From Alkalitalea saponilacus (GTDB lineage: Bacteria > Bacteroidota > Bacteroidia > Bacteroidales > Marinilabiliaceae): a stretch of DNA of 64,000 bases. A program made the translations under genes and the position numbers. Of the stretch, positions 7,483 to 17,273 are shown piece by piece. Numbering within the stretch: position 1 is the first letter of the stretch; each line of letters starts with the position of its first letter. The stretch spans positions 1-64,000 of the forward strand of contig NZ_FUYV01000002.1 of NCBI RefSeq assembly GCF_900168165.1, in the 5' to 3' direction. The notes under the pieces were generated by a model that was given only the letters and a program-made list of their open reading frames with translations, searched no databases and had not been told where the DNA came from.

Positions 7483-9618
7483 TTAGTGAAGTGGCTTAAG
7501 ACCTTCATGTCTCACCTTCCATGTCCCGTCATCAGGAAATCCGGATTTAGTCTTTCTATTTTGCATGGTACACATCATGGCAACCGCGGTAAGCAACCCG
7601 CCATTTCCCGGCAAATACAATGAAAGATCATCATCCTGATAGTTATGTCCATTAAGAAGATAGGTGTTCTTTATTGTTTCCATTAATAATAAATCCACCG
7701 CCAAATTTTGTCGCCCCAATTTTGCAGCGTTCATCGCAGCCATTGGAAAATCCCATCCCCAACAAGTATCCCAATGCCATTTTTCCAAAATGGCATTCAA
7801 AGTATTATTTAAATAATCATGATCAACCATGGGTGTTTCCGGTAAAATTCCTAAAAGCCCTAACACCATCGGATGGTCGGTCAGGTAGTTTTCATTTGAA
7901 TAAGAATCTGGAGCGGACTCGGTAAAAAGATAAAGTCCGTCCTTCATGGGGAGAGGGGACAATTTATCAATCACATCCTGCCATTCCGGATTTCGCTCGA
8001 GTCCGTTTTTTTCGCGCCACTGTTGCGCAGTTTCCAGTCCCCAATGCCAATAAGCCAGTTCAAATGCAGGATTAATGGTTATCTCGGGAGCAAATCTCTC
8101 CTGAGCAGGAATTAAAGCAGGACCTAGTACATATTCATCCCTGTCTGCATCGTATCGCGCATAACTGGCCATAAATTCCGCTGTTTCCATAACTAACGGA
8201 GTAAACTTCTCAACTACAGAAGAATCATTTCCCATCGAACGATATAAAAGGTCGGCAAAATAGATGATATGGGGTTGTTGCCAAATAAGAAAAACGCCAA
8301 TTGAACTTGGGCTTTCCACCCCTGAAGGATCTGTCATCTTTTGCCAGCGCACGCCCTCATATCCTTGCATTTGAGCCATTTCACGTGCCTTGTCCTTGAT
8401 ATCATAATAGAACTCAAGTTGTTGAAGAATTAAATCCTCTCGTCCCCAAAGAATAAAGTGAATGCCATGCCACCAATGCATTTCCAAGTGAAACTTTCCA
8501 TGCCAGCTGTTGTAGGTAAGACCAGTCTCTTGCGGCGGATATGGTCCGGTGCATTGAGTTTTGGTTAAATACTGAGAAAGAATCACCCGCCGCTCCAGCT
8601 CAAAAGCTCTTTCATCTTTTGAACCGGAGAAATCCACAGCGCCACCACTGTTCCAAAATTCGCTCCATGCCTGACGATTTGTGCACCTTACGTCATTAAA
8701 GTCAAACATAATATCGCTTTGCTCTTCTGAAAATAATGCACCAAAAGTAAGTGTATTGCTATTTTTGTCCGGTCGAAGCACAAAGTAATGATCCTCTCTT
8801 TTATTGATTGATGCCGCACCTTCCCATTGGAGGGATGCATGATAAACGATTTCACCCAGTTCTCTTGAAAACACAACTTTCTCATCCTCCTCCCATCGCA
8901 ATGTCGTAGAATGATCCTTAGGTCTCGAAAAGTCATGACCAGAGTTAAATTTTTCTGATCGGGGATATGAAAAACGGAAATTAACTGCCAACTGTCCCGT
9001 CTTGATTAAATCGGAATGTATATTTACAGCTACACGATCGGCCTCTTGATCACACAAGGTAATAACTTCCACCGGTAGGCCATCGAAGTAGAATTTGCTG
9101 GATATTTCCCCAGTCCACAAATTCAGTTTCTGTTGCGGGTTAACAATATCTTCCGACGAAACCGGACTTCCATCTGATTTTGTCAATTCAAGGCCAATAA
9201 TTCCTAAATGAATCCTGTGAGGGCTCTCCCGCAACCAGGCTGTGGCTCTGTTTTCACGGTTGTCCTCTCCGTCTTCAAACTGATAAAAATAGGGAATGGA
9301 ATCGTCGCCAACCTGATAGTAGCGAGTTACATCAGCAAAAGAATAATTTCCTGTATTGGGAAATGAGTGCCACCCCCAATCAGAGAACGTTCCCAAAGGC
9401 ACACCAGTCTCATATTTTTCCGGAAAAGTTTGCAAGCCGGTAATATCCACTGTAAAAGCAAATCCACCATTACCAACGGTCAGGCTGTTATAAATATCAG
9501 GATCTGAATGCTCAATATTATGACGGTTAACAAGGCTGTAACGGTCAATTGGCTTCTCAAAGGCACAGGAAACCATACTTAGCACAACTAAAACAAGGAT
9601 AAAGCGAGTTAGAATCAT
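7483..9618 (-). CDS. Six-hairpin glycosidase lipoprotein (GH65-like)
   Basis: A 711-residue predicted lipoprotein; the start is taken at ATG 9618 because the longer frame would need a TTG. The lipobox LSMVSC ends the signal at about residue 18. The N-terminal half is a beta-sandwich; the C-terminal half looks like an (alpha/alpha)6 barrel with the segments YNSWHGKFHLEMHWWHGIHF, DHPMVLGLLGILP and KWHWDTCWGWDFPM. These resemble the GH65/GH95-type clan of glycosidases and phosphorylases. The substrate and even the exact family cannot be set from sequence alone. It is divergent from the copper module, with 92 bp between starts, and convergent with the kinase remnant. Confidence 0.65.
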   Translation of the reverse strand: MILTRFILVLVVLSMVSCAFEKPIDRYSLVNRHNIEHSDPDIYNSLTVGNGGFAFTVDITGLQTFPEKYETGVPLGTFSDWGWHSFPNTGNYSFADVTRYYQVGDDSIPYFYQFEDGEDNRENRATAWLRESPHRIHLGIIGLELTKSDGSPVSSEDIVNPQQKLNLWTGEISSKFYFDGLPVEVITLCDQEADRVAVNIHSDLIKTGQLAVNFRFSYPRSEKFNSGHDFSRPKDHSTTLRWEEDEKVVFSRELGEIVYHASLQWEGAASINKREDHYFVLRPDKNSNTLTFGALFSEEQSDIMFDFNDVRCTNRQAWSEFWNSGGAVDFSGSKDERAFELERRVILSQYLTKTQCTGPYPPQETGLTYNSWHGKFHLEMHWWHGIHFILWGREDLILQQLEFYYDIKDKAREMAQMQGYEGVRWQKMTDPSGVESPSSIGVFLIWQQPHIIYFADLLYRSMGNDSSVVEKFTPLVMETAEFMASYARYDADRDEYVLGPALIPAQERFAPEITINPAFELAYWHWGLETAQQWREKNGLERNPEWQDVIDKLSPLPMKDGLYLFTESAPDSYSNENYLTDHPMVLGLLGILPETPMVDHDYLNNTLNAILEKWHWDTCWGWDFPMAAMNAAKLGRQNLAVDLLLMETIKNTYLLNGHNYQDDDLSLYLPGNGGLLTAVAMMCTMQNRKTKSGFPDDGTWKVRHEGLKPLH

Positions 9619-9710
9619 TATATTTATTTTTAAAATCAAATAAATGTATAAAAATTGAAAACATTTATCAACCCATCATTAATTTGATTGTTACTTTTTA
9701 AACAAAATAT

Positions 9711-10271
9711 ATGAAGTTGTATATTAAAAACATGGTTTGCAACCGTTGTATTCTGGTGATTGAAAATCTGTTTAAGGAGGCTGGCTTTCATGTAATAAAA
9801 ACAGAACTGGGTGAGGTTGAGATAAAGGAAGAACTAAATCCTGAACAGATAAACCTAATTGAGAGCAATTTAAAACCTATCGGTTTTAAATTAATCGAAG
9901 AAAAAAAAGCTCAAATCATCGAAAAAATAAAAACATCAATTATTAAACTCATTCATCATTCTGAAGAGGGTATCAAAATCAACCTTTCCTCCTATCTATC
10001 AAACCAGGTCAATTACGATTACAATTACATCAGCAACCTCTTCAGCGAAACAGAAGGAAAATCCATTGAGAAATACTACATCACGCAAAAAATTGAAAAA
10101 GCGAAGGAGCTTTTGGTATATGACGAGCTTTCGCTGAGCCAGATTGCTGACAAACTCAACTACTCAAGCGTGGCTCACCTCAGCAGTCAGTTTAAAAAAA
10201 TAACCGGCTTAACACCCACTCATTTCAGAAAGATTAAAGAGAAAAAACGAAATTCACTGGACAATCTGTAA
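9711..10271 (+). CDS. HMA-like/AraC-type copper-responsive regulator
   Basis: A 186-residue fusion. Residues 1-70 resemble a heavy-metal-associated (HMA) domain, with Cys10 and Cys13 in MVCNRC placed as in copper-binding loops. Residues 85-185 form an AraC-type double helix-turn-helix (YISNLFSETEGKSIEKYYITQ; LSLSQIADKLNYSSVAHLSSQFKK). It lies 88 bp upstream of a copper-exporting ATPase on the same strand. The obvious inference is that Cu(I) binding to the N-terminal domain switches transcription of the efflux pump. The palindrome at 10268-10289 overlapping its stop codon is a candidate binding site. Confidence 0.8.
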   Translation: MKLYIKNMVCNRCILVIENLFKEAGFHVIKTELGEVEIKEELNPEQINLIESNLKPIGFKLIEEKKAQIIEKIKTSIIKLIHHSEEGIKINLSSYLSNQVNYDYNYISNLFSETEGKSIEKYYITQKIEKAKELLVYDELSLSQIADKLNYSSVAHLSSQFKKITGLTPTHFRKIKEKKRNSLDNL

Positions 10272-10289
10272 ATGATGTAAATCATTTAC
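10268..10289. promoter_or_regulatory. Perfect inverted repeat between regulator and copA
   Basis: Arms 10268-10276 and 10281-10289 (gtaaatgat/atcatttac) are exact complements around gtaa. The repeat overlaps the stop codon of the HMA-AraC gene and lies about 70 bp before the ATPase start. It could be an operator for the copper regulator or an RNA hairpin adjusting expression between the two genes. There is no T-tract, so a terminator is less likely. Confidence 0.5.
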
Positions 10290-10358
10290 GAAAAAGTATA
10301 ACACACAAAACCCGGTGGTTTTGTTATTTTGTTGAATAATAATCAACAAAAAAGAAAC

Positions 10359-12575
10359 ATGATGAACCACTCTTCAGCAACAAATAAAAGATATGCCATT
10401 ACGGGACTTTCGTGTGCCTCTTGTGCCATCAACGCCGAAAAAACACTAAAAAAACAAAATGGGGTAAAAAGCGCATCGGTGAATTTTGCCGATGCTTCGG
10501 CATTTATTGAATATGATGATTCGCTGGTATCTCCCAATGAGTTTAAAAATGTTCTGAACAACATTGGATACGACCTACTAATTGACGAATCCGTTGAGCA
10601 GGATGATCTCCAGAGAAAGACTCATGACAAGGCTCGCAATAACATGTGGTGGGCATTGGCATTTGCAACTCCAGTGATGATCATCGGCATGTTTTTCATG
10701 AACATGCCGTATGCCAATTATATCATGTGGGCTTTAACCACACCTGTTTTAATGGTATTTGGCCGCCAGTTCTTCATCAATGGTTGGAAACAGACACGAA
10801 ACTTCTCCGCCAACATGGACACACTGGTAGCGCTGAGTACCGGGATTGCCTATGTTTTCAGTGTATTCAACACCCTGTTTCCGCAGTTCTGGCACCGTCA
10901 GGGGCTGCATGCTCACGTTTGGTTTGAAGCCGCTGCAGTTATCATCGCATTCATTCTGGTTGGCCGCTTTCTTGAAGAGAAAGCCAAATCAAACACCTCA
11001 TCGGCCATTCGAAAACTGATGGGATTGCAGCCAAAGCAGGTAATAAAAATTGATAAAACCGGAAAGACCATAGCCACTGACATCTCCGAAATCAACAAAG
11101 GAGATATTTTGTTGGTTCGTCCTGGCGACAAAATTCCGGTGGATGCCAAAGTGGTGTTTGGGGAATCTTTTGTTGATGAAAGTATGATATCGGGTGAGCC
11201 TATTCCTGTGGAGAAACAGCGCGGCGATCAGGTGCTGGCAGGAACTGTAAATCAGAAGGGAAGCATGAGAATTGTGGCCGAAAAAGTTGGCAAAGAGACC
11301 ATGCTTTCGCAAATCATTGAAATGGTTCAAAAAGCACAGGGCAGCAAAGCACCTGTGCAAAAACTGGTGGATAAAATTGCCTCTGTTTTTGTGCCGGTGG
11401 TCATTGTCATCGCCATCATCAGTTTCATTGCATGGTTTTTTCTATCAGAGCAAAATGCCTTTACACAGGCATTACTGGCATTTATTACGGTCTTGATTAT
11501 TGCCTGCCCCTGTGCATTGGGGCTTGCCACACCAACTGCCATTATGGTTGGAGTGGGTAAAGGTGCAGAAAACGGAATTTTAATAAAAGATGCAGAAAGT
11601 CTGGAGTTGGCTCACAGTGTCGACACCGTGGTGCTGGACAAAACCGGAACGGTGACCATTGGAAAACCTGAAGTAACCGACCAAATCTGGAATCCTGAAG
11701 AAGAATCGAAACTTCGATCCATCCTGTTGGCCATTGAATCACAATCGGAACACCCCCTGGCCGATGCCGTTTGTAAAGCACTGCAAAATTTGGAAACAAG
11801 TGAAGTTGACGTATCGAACTTTGCCAGCATTACGGGAAGGGGAGCCGAAGCCATTGTAAATAGCGAAAAATGGTTTGTGGGTAACCTCCAATTGATGGAT
11901 GAGAATGAAATAAAACTACCTTCGGAGTGGAAACCAAAAATTGAACAGTTCCACAATGAAGCCAAAACGGTTGTCTACTTTGCCAACAAAACCCGGGTAA
12001 TGGCTGTAATGGCCATTACCGACGAGATAAAACCCACTTCGGCCTCAGCTGTTGAAAAACTTCATGCCAACGGCATTGAAGTTTATATGCTCACCGGCGA
12101 CAACAAGGAAACGGCAAAAGTCATTGCACAGAGAGCCGGAATTAAAAACTTCAAAGCCGAAGTGCTTCCATCGCAAAAAGGAGAGTTTATAAAAGAACTC
12201 CGCCAACAAGGTAAAAAAGTTGCCATGGTGGGCGATGGAATTAACGATAGTGAAGCGCTTGCTTTGGCAGATGTAAGCATTGCCATGGGGCAAGGCACCG
12301 ACATTGCCATGGATGTGGCAAAAATCACTTTGATGTCGTCTGATTTGGAGCAGATTCCTAAAGCCATTCAACTGTCGAAACAAACGGTGAAAACCATTAA
12401 AGAGAATCTCTTTTGGGCATTTATTTATAACATAATTGCCATTCCGGTAGCAGCTGGCGTACTTTATCCGTTTACCGGCTTTCTTCTCGACCCAATGGTG
12501 GCGGGCGCAGCTATGGCATTGAGTTCGGTATCAGTGGTGAGTAATAGTTTAAGATTAAAATTGAAGAGACTTTAA
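10359..12575 (+). CDS. copA: Copper-translocating P1B-type ATPase
   Basis: Inner-membrane pump that exports Cu(I) using ATP. Start taken at ATG 10359 (or 10362); the longer frame needs a TTG. One N-terminal HMA domain carries GLSCASC. Transmembrane helices surround the metal-transport motif ACPCALG; the phosphorylation site is DKTGTVTIG; later motifs [17 protein letters not shown] and [11 protein letters not shown] complete the P-type machinery. The CPC plus single HMA layout is that of Cu(I) exporters rather than Zn/Cd pumps. The preceding HMA-AraC regulator supports copper as the ion. The length of about 738 residues is normal. Confidence 0.93.
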   Translation: MMNHSSATNKRYAITGLSCASCAINAEKTLKKQNGVKSASVNFADASAFIEYDDSLVSPNEFKNVLNNIGYDLLIDESVEQDDLQRKTHDKARNNMWWALAFATPVMIIGMFFMNMPYANYIMWALTTPVLMVFGRQFFINGWKQTRNFSANMDTLVALSTGIAYVFSVFNTLFPQFWHRQGLHAHVWFEAAAVIIAFILVGRFLEEKAKSNTSSAIRKLMGLQPKQVIKIDKTGKTIATDISEINKGDILLVRPGDKIPVDAKVVFGESFVDESMISGEPIPVEKQRGDQVLAGTVNQKGSMRIVAEKVGKETMLSQIIEMVQKAQGSKAPVQKLVDKIASVFVPVVIVIAIISFIAWFFLSEQNAFTQALLAFITVLIIACPCALGLATPTAIMVGVGKGAENGILIKDAESLELAHSVDTVVLDKTGTVTIGKPEVTDQIWNPEEESKLRSILLAIESQSEHPLADAVCKALQNLETSEVDVSNFASITGRGAEAIVNSEKWFVGNLQLMDENEIKLPSEWKPKIEQFHNEAKTVVYFANKTRVMAVMAITDEIKPTSASAVEKLHANGIEVYMLTGDNKETAKVIAQRAGIKNFKAEVLPSQKGEFIKELRQQGKKVAMVGDGINDSEALALADVSIAMGQGTDIAMDVAKITLMSSDLEQIPKAIQLSKQTVKTIKENLFWAFIYNIIAIPVAAGVLYPFTGFLLDPMVAGAAMALSSVSVVSNSLRLKLKRL

Positions 12576-12581
12576 AAACAA

Positions 12582-12776
12582 AAGAGGCTGCCCAAAAAGT
12601 CTTTTTATAATATTCAATACTTACAATTTGTAAAACAACCTTGCTTTCACCTCTGCAAACCTCCACCAAGTGGGAGGCTTAAAGTCCCCCTAGGCGATTT
12701 AAGGGTGAATTATTAACGTGCAATTTACTATTTGAAATATATGGAAAAATTAAATTTACTTTTTAGACAACCTCTT
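12582..12776. mobile_element. MITE-like repeat, copy 1
   Basis: A ~195-bp non-coding element with imperfect terminal inverted repeats: 12582-12600 (aagaggctgcccaaaaagt) and 12758-12776, whose complement reads aagaggttgtctaaaaagt. The interior holds a hairpin-rich block (cacctctgcaaacctcc ... gtccccctaggcgattt). A second copy in the opposite orientation lies at 34996-35183, alike across most of its length including the interior. No transposase is encoded. The terminal repeats differ from those of the IS1595 element, so that element would not mobilise it. Confidence 0.7.
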
Positions 12777-12844
12777 CGCTTACTCTTTGCAATCTATTTA
12801 GTTCTTTAAATTAATCTGACGGCCAGAAAAATCTAAACAGCTCT

Positions 12845-14923
12845 TTACTCTATCCAAACCAAAACTCCCGGAGATGGAAGTTTCTTCTCTCCTATTACAA
12901 TCTTCGCGTTTTCAGGCAGGGGCATTTCATACACCTCGGAGCTGTAATTCACTGCCACTCTGAAACCATCGCGCCAATAAGAAAAAACACCTTCGGGGAG
13001 ATTTGAAACCGGCAGCCCCCGATTTTTAAACAATCCCTTGATCAGTTGTTTCTCCAACTCGCCTGTTTCAGTATCCACACCTATATAAGTAACAGTCCCT
13101 TGCCCTATTTCCCTCTGAACAACCGCACTCTTTCCTGCATAAAACTGATCTGAATATTTCGCCACTGCGTATTCATCTTTAAAAGGTTTCAATAGTTCGC
13201 CCCATCTATTCCATTTGAACTCCTTGCCATTCATTTCTACAGTGGCGTGCTTATAACCCGGCAACATATCGTAACCTTCAATTTCCGCTCCAATCAGATC
13301 ATAAATTGGTGCACTCCAGCCGGCCTCCCAGAAATGACCAAACCTATTTTTCTTTGCTGTGCGGCATGTCACAACCAGGGTACCTCCCCTTTTTGCATAG
13401 TTTGTTAGTTTTTCAACCAACACTGAATCTACCGACTGATAGGCCGGAACAATCAATGTTGGGTAACGACTCCAGTCACATGATTCCGAAACGTAATCCA
13501 CCGGCGCGTCGATGGATTTTAAAATTTGATGATATTTCAGGGTATGATTCCAGATGTTCCAACGATCATTCTGAGGTTGGCGGTTATGATCCCACATATT
13601 ATCGTGGCTCCACAATATGGCTGTTGTTTTTGCCGCGTAATCCTCCGGCATTTCCGTATCAACATCCATTCCTTCAAGCATCTTCAACTCCTCAATAAAG
13701 GTGATGTACTCCTCACCTCCCTGAGAAGGTGTTACCCCATCAGTCCTCAACATCCCATCATGATATTGCTCTACACCATATATCTTTTGCCGAAAGCGGT
13801 AGGAACTTGCCAAACGGGAACCGGCACCAAAACTGTGGTACAGCCACATATGAACAGTTCCCGGCATTAACATCGGATTTGAGCTGGCCCAATTAACCTG
13901 TCCCGGCTGAATTTCCAAAACTCCTGTAACTCCGTTAATGGGTCTGAAATAATCGTTGGCCAGCATTAACGCTGTATGATTTCCCAGCCTGAATCCGTAC
14001 TCTCCCAAATTGGGTGTTCCATTATTGGGATATGAAGTATACGAGATAAAATCCAGATTTTCGGTCAATCGTGGATCGGCGTTGCCCGGCACAGCCACAT
14101 AATTGGTGGTAATAAACTGATCGGGATTGATATATTCCCGCAAAATCAAAGCCTGCCGATCAAGATCGTTGGCTTGCACCCATGCTGTAAACCTTCTAAA
14201 ATCCAATACAGCGTGGGGATTGTTACCCCACCAGTCAATGGCACCTGTATTATGAATCCGCACTTCGTCAAAACTGCTGTAGGTGATGCTCCAAAATGCG
14301 GTTCCCCAAGCATGGTTCAGCGCTTCAATGGTTTGGTATTTATTCTTCAGCCATTGGCGAAATGCCTCCTGTGCTGCCGGACTGTAGTCATCCTTGGCAT
14401 AAGGCTCATTGTCAAGCTGCCATCCCCACACATGCGGATGGTCGCCATAACGTTTTGCCATTTCACGAATAATCTTCTCTGACAACTCGATGTACTTCCC
14501 ACTAACCAGCGAGTTGTTTTGCCTTGACCCATGCTCAGCCCGTCGGTATTGATTGTTCATAAGATAAGTATCTGGGTATTTGATGCCCATCCACACCGGA
14601 ATGGTGGCCGTGGGAGTACACAGCATCACTTTCAGACCGTTTTTGGCTGCCAGATCAATGGCTCGATCCAGCCAATCAAAATCATAAACCCCCTCGCTTG
14701 GTTCAAGAAATGCCCAGGCAAATTCTGCCATGTGTACAAACTCAAACCCCATCTCAGCCATCTTTTCAAAATCCCTTTCCCACTGATGTTCAGGCCAGTG
14801 CTCCGGATAGTAAAATGCACCGGGAATCAACAACCTATCCTCCGGAAAAAACCGGTTTGCATCCTGCCCCCAAGCATGGAACAGCAATGCAAAAAACAAC
14901 AAACATACTGTAATCTTTCGCAT
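12845..14923 (-). CDS. Secreted GH42 beta-galactosidase
   Basis: A 692-residue secreted enzyme that hydrolyses beta-galactosides. The signal peptide ends near HAWGQD (residues 1-20). The GH42 barrel begins with PGAFYYPEHWPEHQW (34-48). The acid/base glutamate is about E173 in WQLDNEPY and the nucleophile about E337 in GVLEIQPGQVNW. A trimerisation-like glutamine-amidotransferase-fold domain and a small C-terminal beta domain follow, as is usual. A probable extracytoplasmic role separates it from cytoplasmic lactases. Together with the GH35 enzyme it points to galactan-type substrates. It is divergent from the T9SS gene at 15347. Confidence 0.92.
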   Translation of the reverse strand: MRKITVCLLFFALLFHAWGQDANRFFPEDRLLIPGAFYYPEHWPEHQWERDFEKMAEMGFEFVHMAEFAWAFLEPSEGVYDFDWLDRAIDLAAKNGLKVMLCTPTATIPVWMGIKYPDTYLMNNQYRRAEHGSRQNNSLVSGKYIELSEKIIREMAKRYGDHPHVWGWQLDNEPYAKDDYSPAAQEAFRQWLKNKYQTIEALNHAWGTAFWSITYSSFDEVRIHNTGAIDWWGNNPHAVLDFRRFTAWVQANDLDRQALILREYINPDQFITTNYVAVPGNADPRLTENLDFISYTSYPNNGTPNLGEYGFRLGNHTALMLANDYFRPINGVTGVLEIQPGQVNWASSNPMLMPGTVHMWLYHSFGAGSRLASSYRFRQKIYGVEQYHDGMLRTDGVTPSQGGEEYITFIEELKMLEGMDVDTEMPEDYAAKTTAILWSHDNMWDHNRQPQNDRWNIWNHTLKYHQILKSIDAPVDYVSESCDWSRYPTLIVPAYQSVDSVLVEKLTNYAKRGGTLVVTCRTAKKNRFGHFWEAGWSAPIYDLIGAEIEGYDMLPGYKHATVEMNGKEFKWNRWGELLKPFKDEYAVAKYSDQFYAGKSAVVQREIGQGTVTYIGVDTETGELEKQLIKGLFKNRGLPVSNLPEGVFSYWRDGFRVAVNYSSEVYEMPLPENAKIVIGEKKLPSPGVLVWIE

Positions 14924-15346
14924 ATTATTCAGGTTTTAGTGATTAAGTGGCAAGGATAGCGCTGCAAGATAATACATCCGGGAAAAAACTCAATAGTTTA
15001 TAGTGTTTTATTTACACTTTAAATCCCTCCCCCATTCAAGTAACAAAATCTTTACATGTTATTATTGAAAATTTGAACATTAGATGCTACCTTTAGATGA
15101 ATAAACGCGGAGACAGAGAGACGCAAAGCATTTTATTTTTTTTGAGTCAATGATTTTAGATAAAACGTGGAACCAGCCATATCCAACATCTGTCATTTTA
15201 TGGGATAAATATTTGTTCTATATTTATAGAATTGGTGTTGTTTAAACGCGGAGACGCTAAAGCGCAGAGGTAAAAAACAATGATTGCTTCTGAATTTAAA
15301 GAAAATTGATTACCCGAATTTTAATGTTAAATATAAAAATGAAATT
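14924..15346. other. Intergenic region between GH42 and T9SS genes
   Basis: A divergent promoter region of about 420 bp. It contains a 13-bp direct repeat (taaacgcggagac) at 15102-15114 and 15243-15255; both copies run into purine-rich tails (agagagacgcaaag and gctaaagcgcagagg). This resembles a short intergenic repeat class common in Bacteroidetes genomes. Otherwise it is AT-rich and no gene or RNA was recognised. Confidence 0.5.
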
Positions 15347-17014
15347 ATGAAACGAATTTTACAAAGACAAAAAACGGTTTTAATTCTTCTAACATTTTCA
15401 TTCTTGAATTGGAACTTCACACATTCCCAAGAGATCTTAGCAACTTGGAATTTCAATGATAACACAGAGGCAAGCGCTGTAAACCCTGGCATTGAAGCAA
15501 CAGATGTGTCATTATCTGCAGGTACATTTGGTTTTCAAAATGGAGAAGGAGGAAGAATTGGCAACTCTTCTTCATGGAGCACCAAACCAGAATTTGATAA
15601 AGATGAAAAGTATTTAGCATTTGCAATTGAACCAAAACCCGGTTTTGAATTAATTATATCTAAACTTAATTTCCGATTTGGTCGAACTGCTGCTGGCCCT
15701 CAAAAAATAACAATAAAATATAGTTTCGATAATTTTGTGAATAATGAAAACACGCTCATTATAGATGGTTCTGTAGAAAGTACGGATGCCAATAACTTAG
15801 ATGCATTTTCCTTCACTGAAAACCTAATAGAAAACACATCCCAAAAAATCTCCTTTAGAATTTGGGGATATGCAGCGTCAGGTACTGGGAATTTAAGATT
15901 TAATGATTTTGAAGTTCTAGGATCCGTAATTTCATCTACAAAAGTCTCCGCCCCCACCTTCTCACCCAACGGCGGAAACTTTTTTGAGGATGTAGAAGTT
16001 ACCATCAGCAGTACCACGGATGGTGCAACAGTTTTCTATAAGACCAATGAAGAGGATGAATGGGAAGTTTATACTGATGCTTTAAACATTACTGAAACCA
16101 CAACCATTTGGGCTTATGCCGAAAAGGACGAAATGGATGACAGTGATGTTGCCTCTGCTACATTTCAATTTCCAATAGAAGTTAGCACCATATCCGAGTT
16201 GCGTGAAGGAAATACTGATGGAACTTATTACCATCTTACCGGGGAGGCTATTCTTACTTTTGCCACGAGTAATCGCAATCAGAAATTTGTTCAAGATGCA
16301 ACAGGTGCCATTTTAATTGATGATGGAGATGGAGTCATTACAACCCAGTACGATCTGTACGATGGTATTGAAAACATTATGGGATCACTGAATATTTTTC
16401 AGGATATGCTGCAGTTAGTTCCCGCCACCAATACGCCTGAAGCAAATAGCAAGGAGAATTATATCATCCCAGAGGTAGTAACTTTAGAGGACTTAACCAC
16501 AGATCATCAGGCAATGTTAGTAACCATCCTTAAAACAACCATTGCCCCTGGTACTGATGATAACTTTGCAGGACCTGAAACATATGACATCTCCGATGAG
16601 ACCGGATCAGGCTCCTTAAGGGTTTATGCCAATGATTTGGATTTTGTTGGCACAGCTATTCCAACAGCAGCGCAAGATATTACCGGAGTTATTCACCAAA
16701 GATTTGCAGTTCTTAGGCTGGTTCCACGATCATCAGCGGATATAACCCCATCATCGACCGTAGATATTCCTCTGAATGAAGCAGGCGATATTGCCATCTT
16801 CCCCAACCCCGTGCAGAACATCCTGAACATCAACGCGGCTGAGGTGATTAGTGCAGTGGAGGTGTTCAATACCGTTGGTAGTTTGGTGGTATCTTCTGTG
16901 GAGAACTCTACCGAAGTAACCTTGAACATGAGCAACTTGCCAGGTGGAATTTATCTGGTTAAACTGACCTATGCAGATGGAACCATCGCAGTGCAGAAAG
17001 TTGTTAAAAAGTAA
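15347..17014 (+). CDS. T9SS-exported multidomain protein (short paralog)
   Basis: Predicted secreted or surface protein of 555 residues. The start is set at ATG 15347, where a signal peptide begins (MKRILQRQKTVLILLTF); the longer frame adds an unlikely 21-residue extension. Order: signal; beta-sandwich binding-like domain (about 30-190); chitobiase-C-terminal-type Fn3-like domain (FSPNGGNFFEDVEVTIS ... TTIWAYAEKDEM); an OB-fold-like DUF5689-type domain (YHLTGEAILTFATSNRNQ); and a T9SS type A sorting tail from AIFPNPVQN to KVVKK. No catalytic motif was seen. It shares the central modules with the next gene, which suggests duplication. Confidence 0.8.
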   Translation: MKRILQRQKTVLILLTFSFLNWNFTHSQEILATWNFNDNTEASAVNPGIEATDVSLSAGTFGFQNGEGGRIGNSSSWSTKPEFDKDEKYLAFAIEPKPGFELIISKLNFRFGRTAAGPQKITIKYSFDNFVNNENTLIIDGSVESTDANNLDAFSFTENLIENTSQKISFRIWGYAASGTGNLRFNDFEVLGSVISSTKVSAPTFSPNGGNFFEDVEVTISSTTDGATVFYKTNEEDEWEVYTDALNITETTTIWAYAEKDEMDDSDVASATFQFPIEVSTISELREGNTDGTYYHLTGEAILTFATSNRNQKFVQDATGAILIDDGDGVITTQYDLYDGIENIMGSLNIFQDMLQLVPATNTPEANSKENYIIPEVVTLEDLTTDHQAMLVTILKTTIAPGTDDNFAGPETYDISDETGSGSLRVYANDLDFVGTAIPTAAQDITGVIHQRFAVLRLVPRSSADITPSSTVDIPLNEAGDIAIFPNPVQNILNINAAEVISAVEVFNTVGSLVVSSVENSTEVTLNMSNLPGGIYLVKLTYADGTIAVQKVVKK

Positions 17015-17058
17015 ACTTAAATCTGTTGCTTTAGAGTTAGGTTCTAAAAAGAGAATTT

Positions 17059-17146
17059 AACCACAAAGAACATGAAGAACACACAAAGAGCGCAAAGGTT
17101 ATTAGCCTTTGCGCTCTTTGTGTATAACTCCGTGAACTTTGTGGTT
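17059..17146 (+). terminator. Long nested hairpin after the T9SS gene
   Basis: The inner stem pairs 17081-17098 with 17106-17123 (acacaaagagcgcaaagg and its exact complement, 18 bp, 7-nt loop). The outer arms 17059-17068 and 17137-17146 (aaccacaaag/ctttgtggtt) also pair. A T-rich run (ttattttttttatta) follows, so it can act as a terminator for the upstream gene. The motif aaccacaaag-like sequence with gcaaagg belongs to a type of dispersed intergenic repeat, so it may also be a mobile hairpin element recruited as a terminator. Confidence 0.7.
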
Positions 17147-17273
17147 TATTTTTTTTATTATTAGAAAGTAGCGTTTACAGTTAACAAATAATTGACTAAA
17201 ATCAACTTGAACAACCGACAAATAAAAACTAAATTTATGACCAAATAAAACAAATCATTAAAACTGTATTACT

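Noticed and set aside
11542-12383. Several minus-strand open frames opposite CopA
   Set aside because: They are complements of conserved P-type ATPase motifs and have no independent support.
15102-15255. Regulatory direct repeat of taaacgcggagac
   Set aside because: Spacing of 141 bp and similarity to general intergenic repeats make an operator unlikely; kept only as a note in the intergenic entry.
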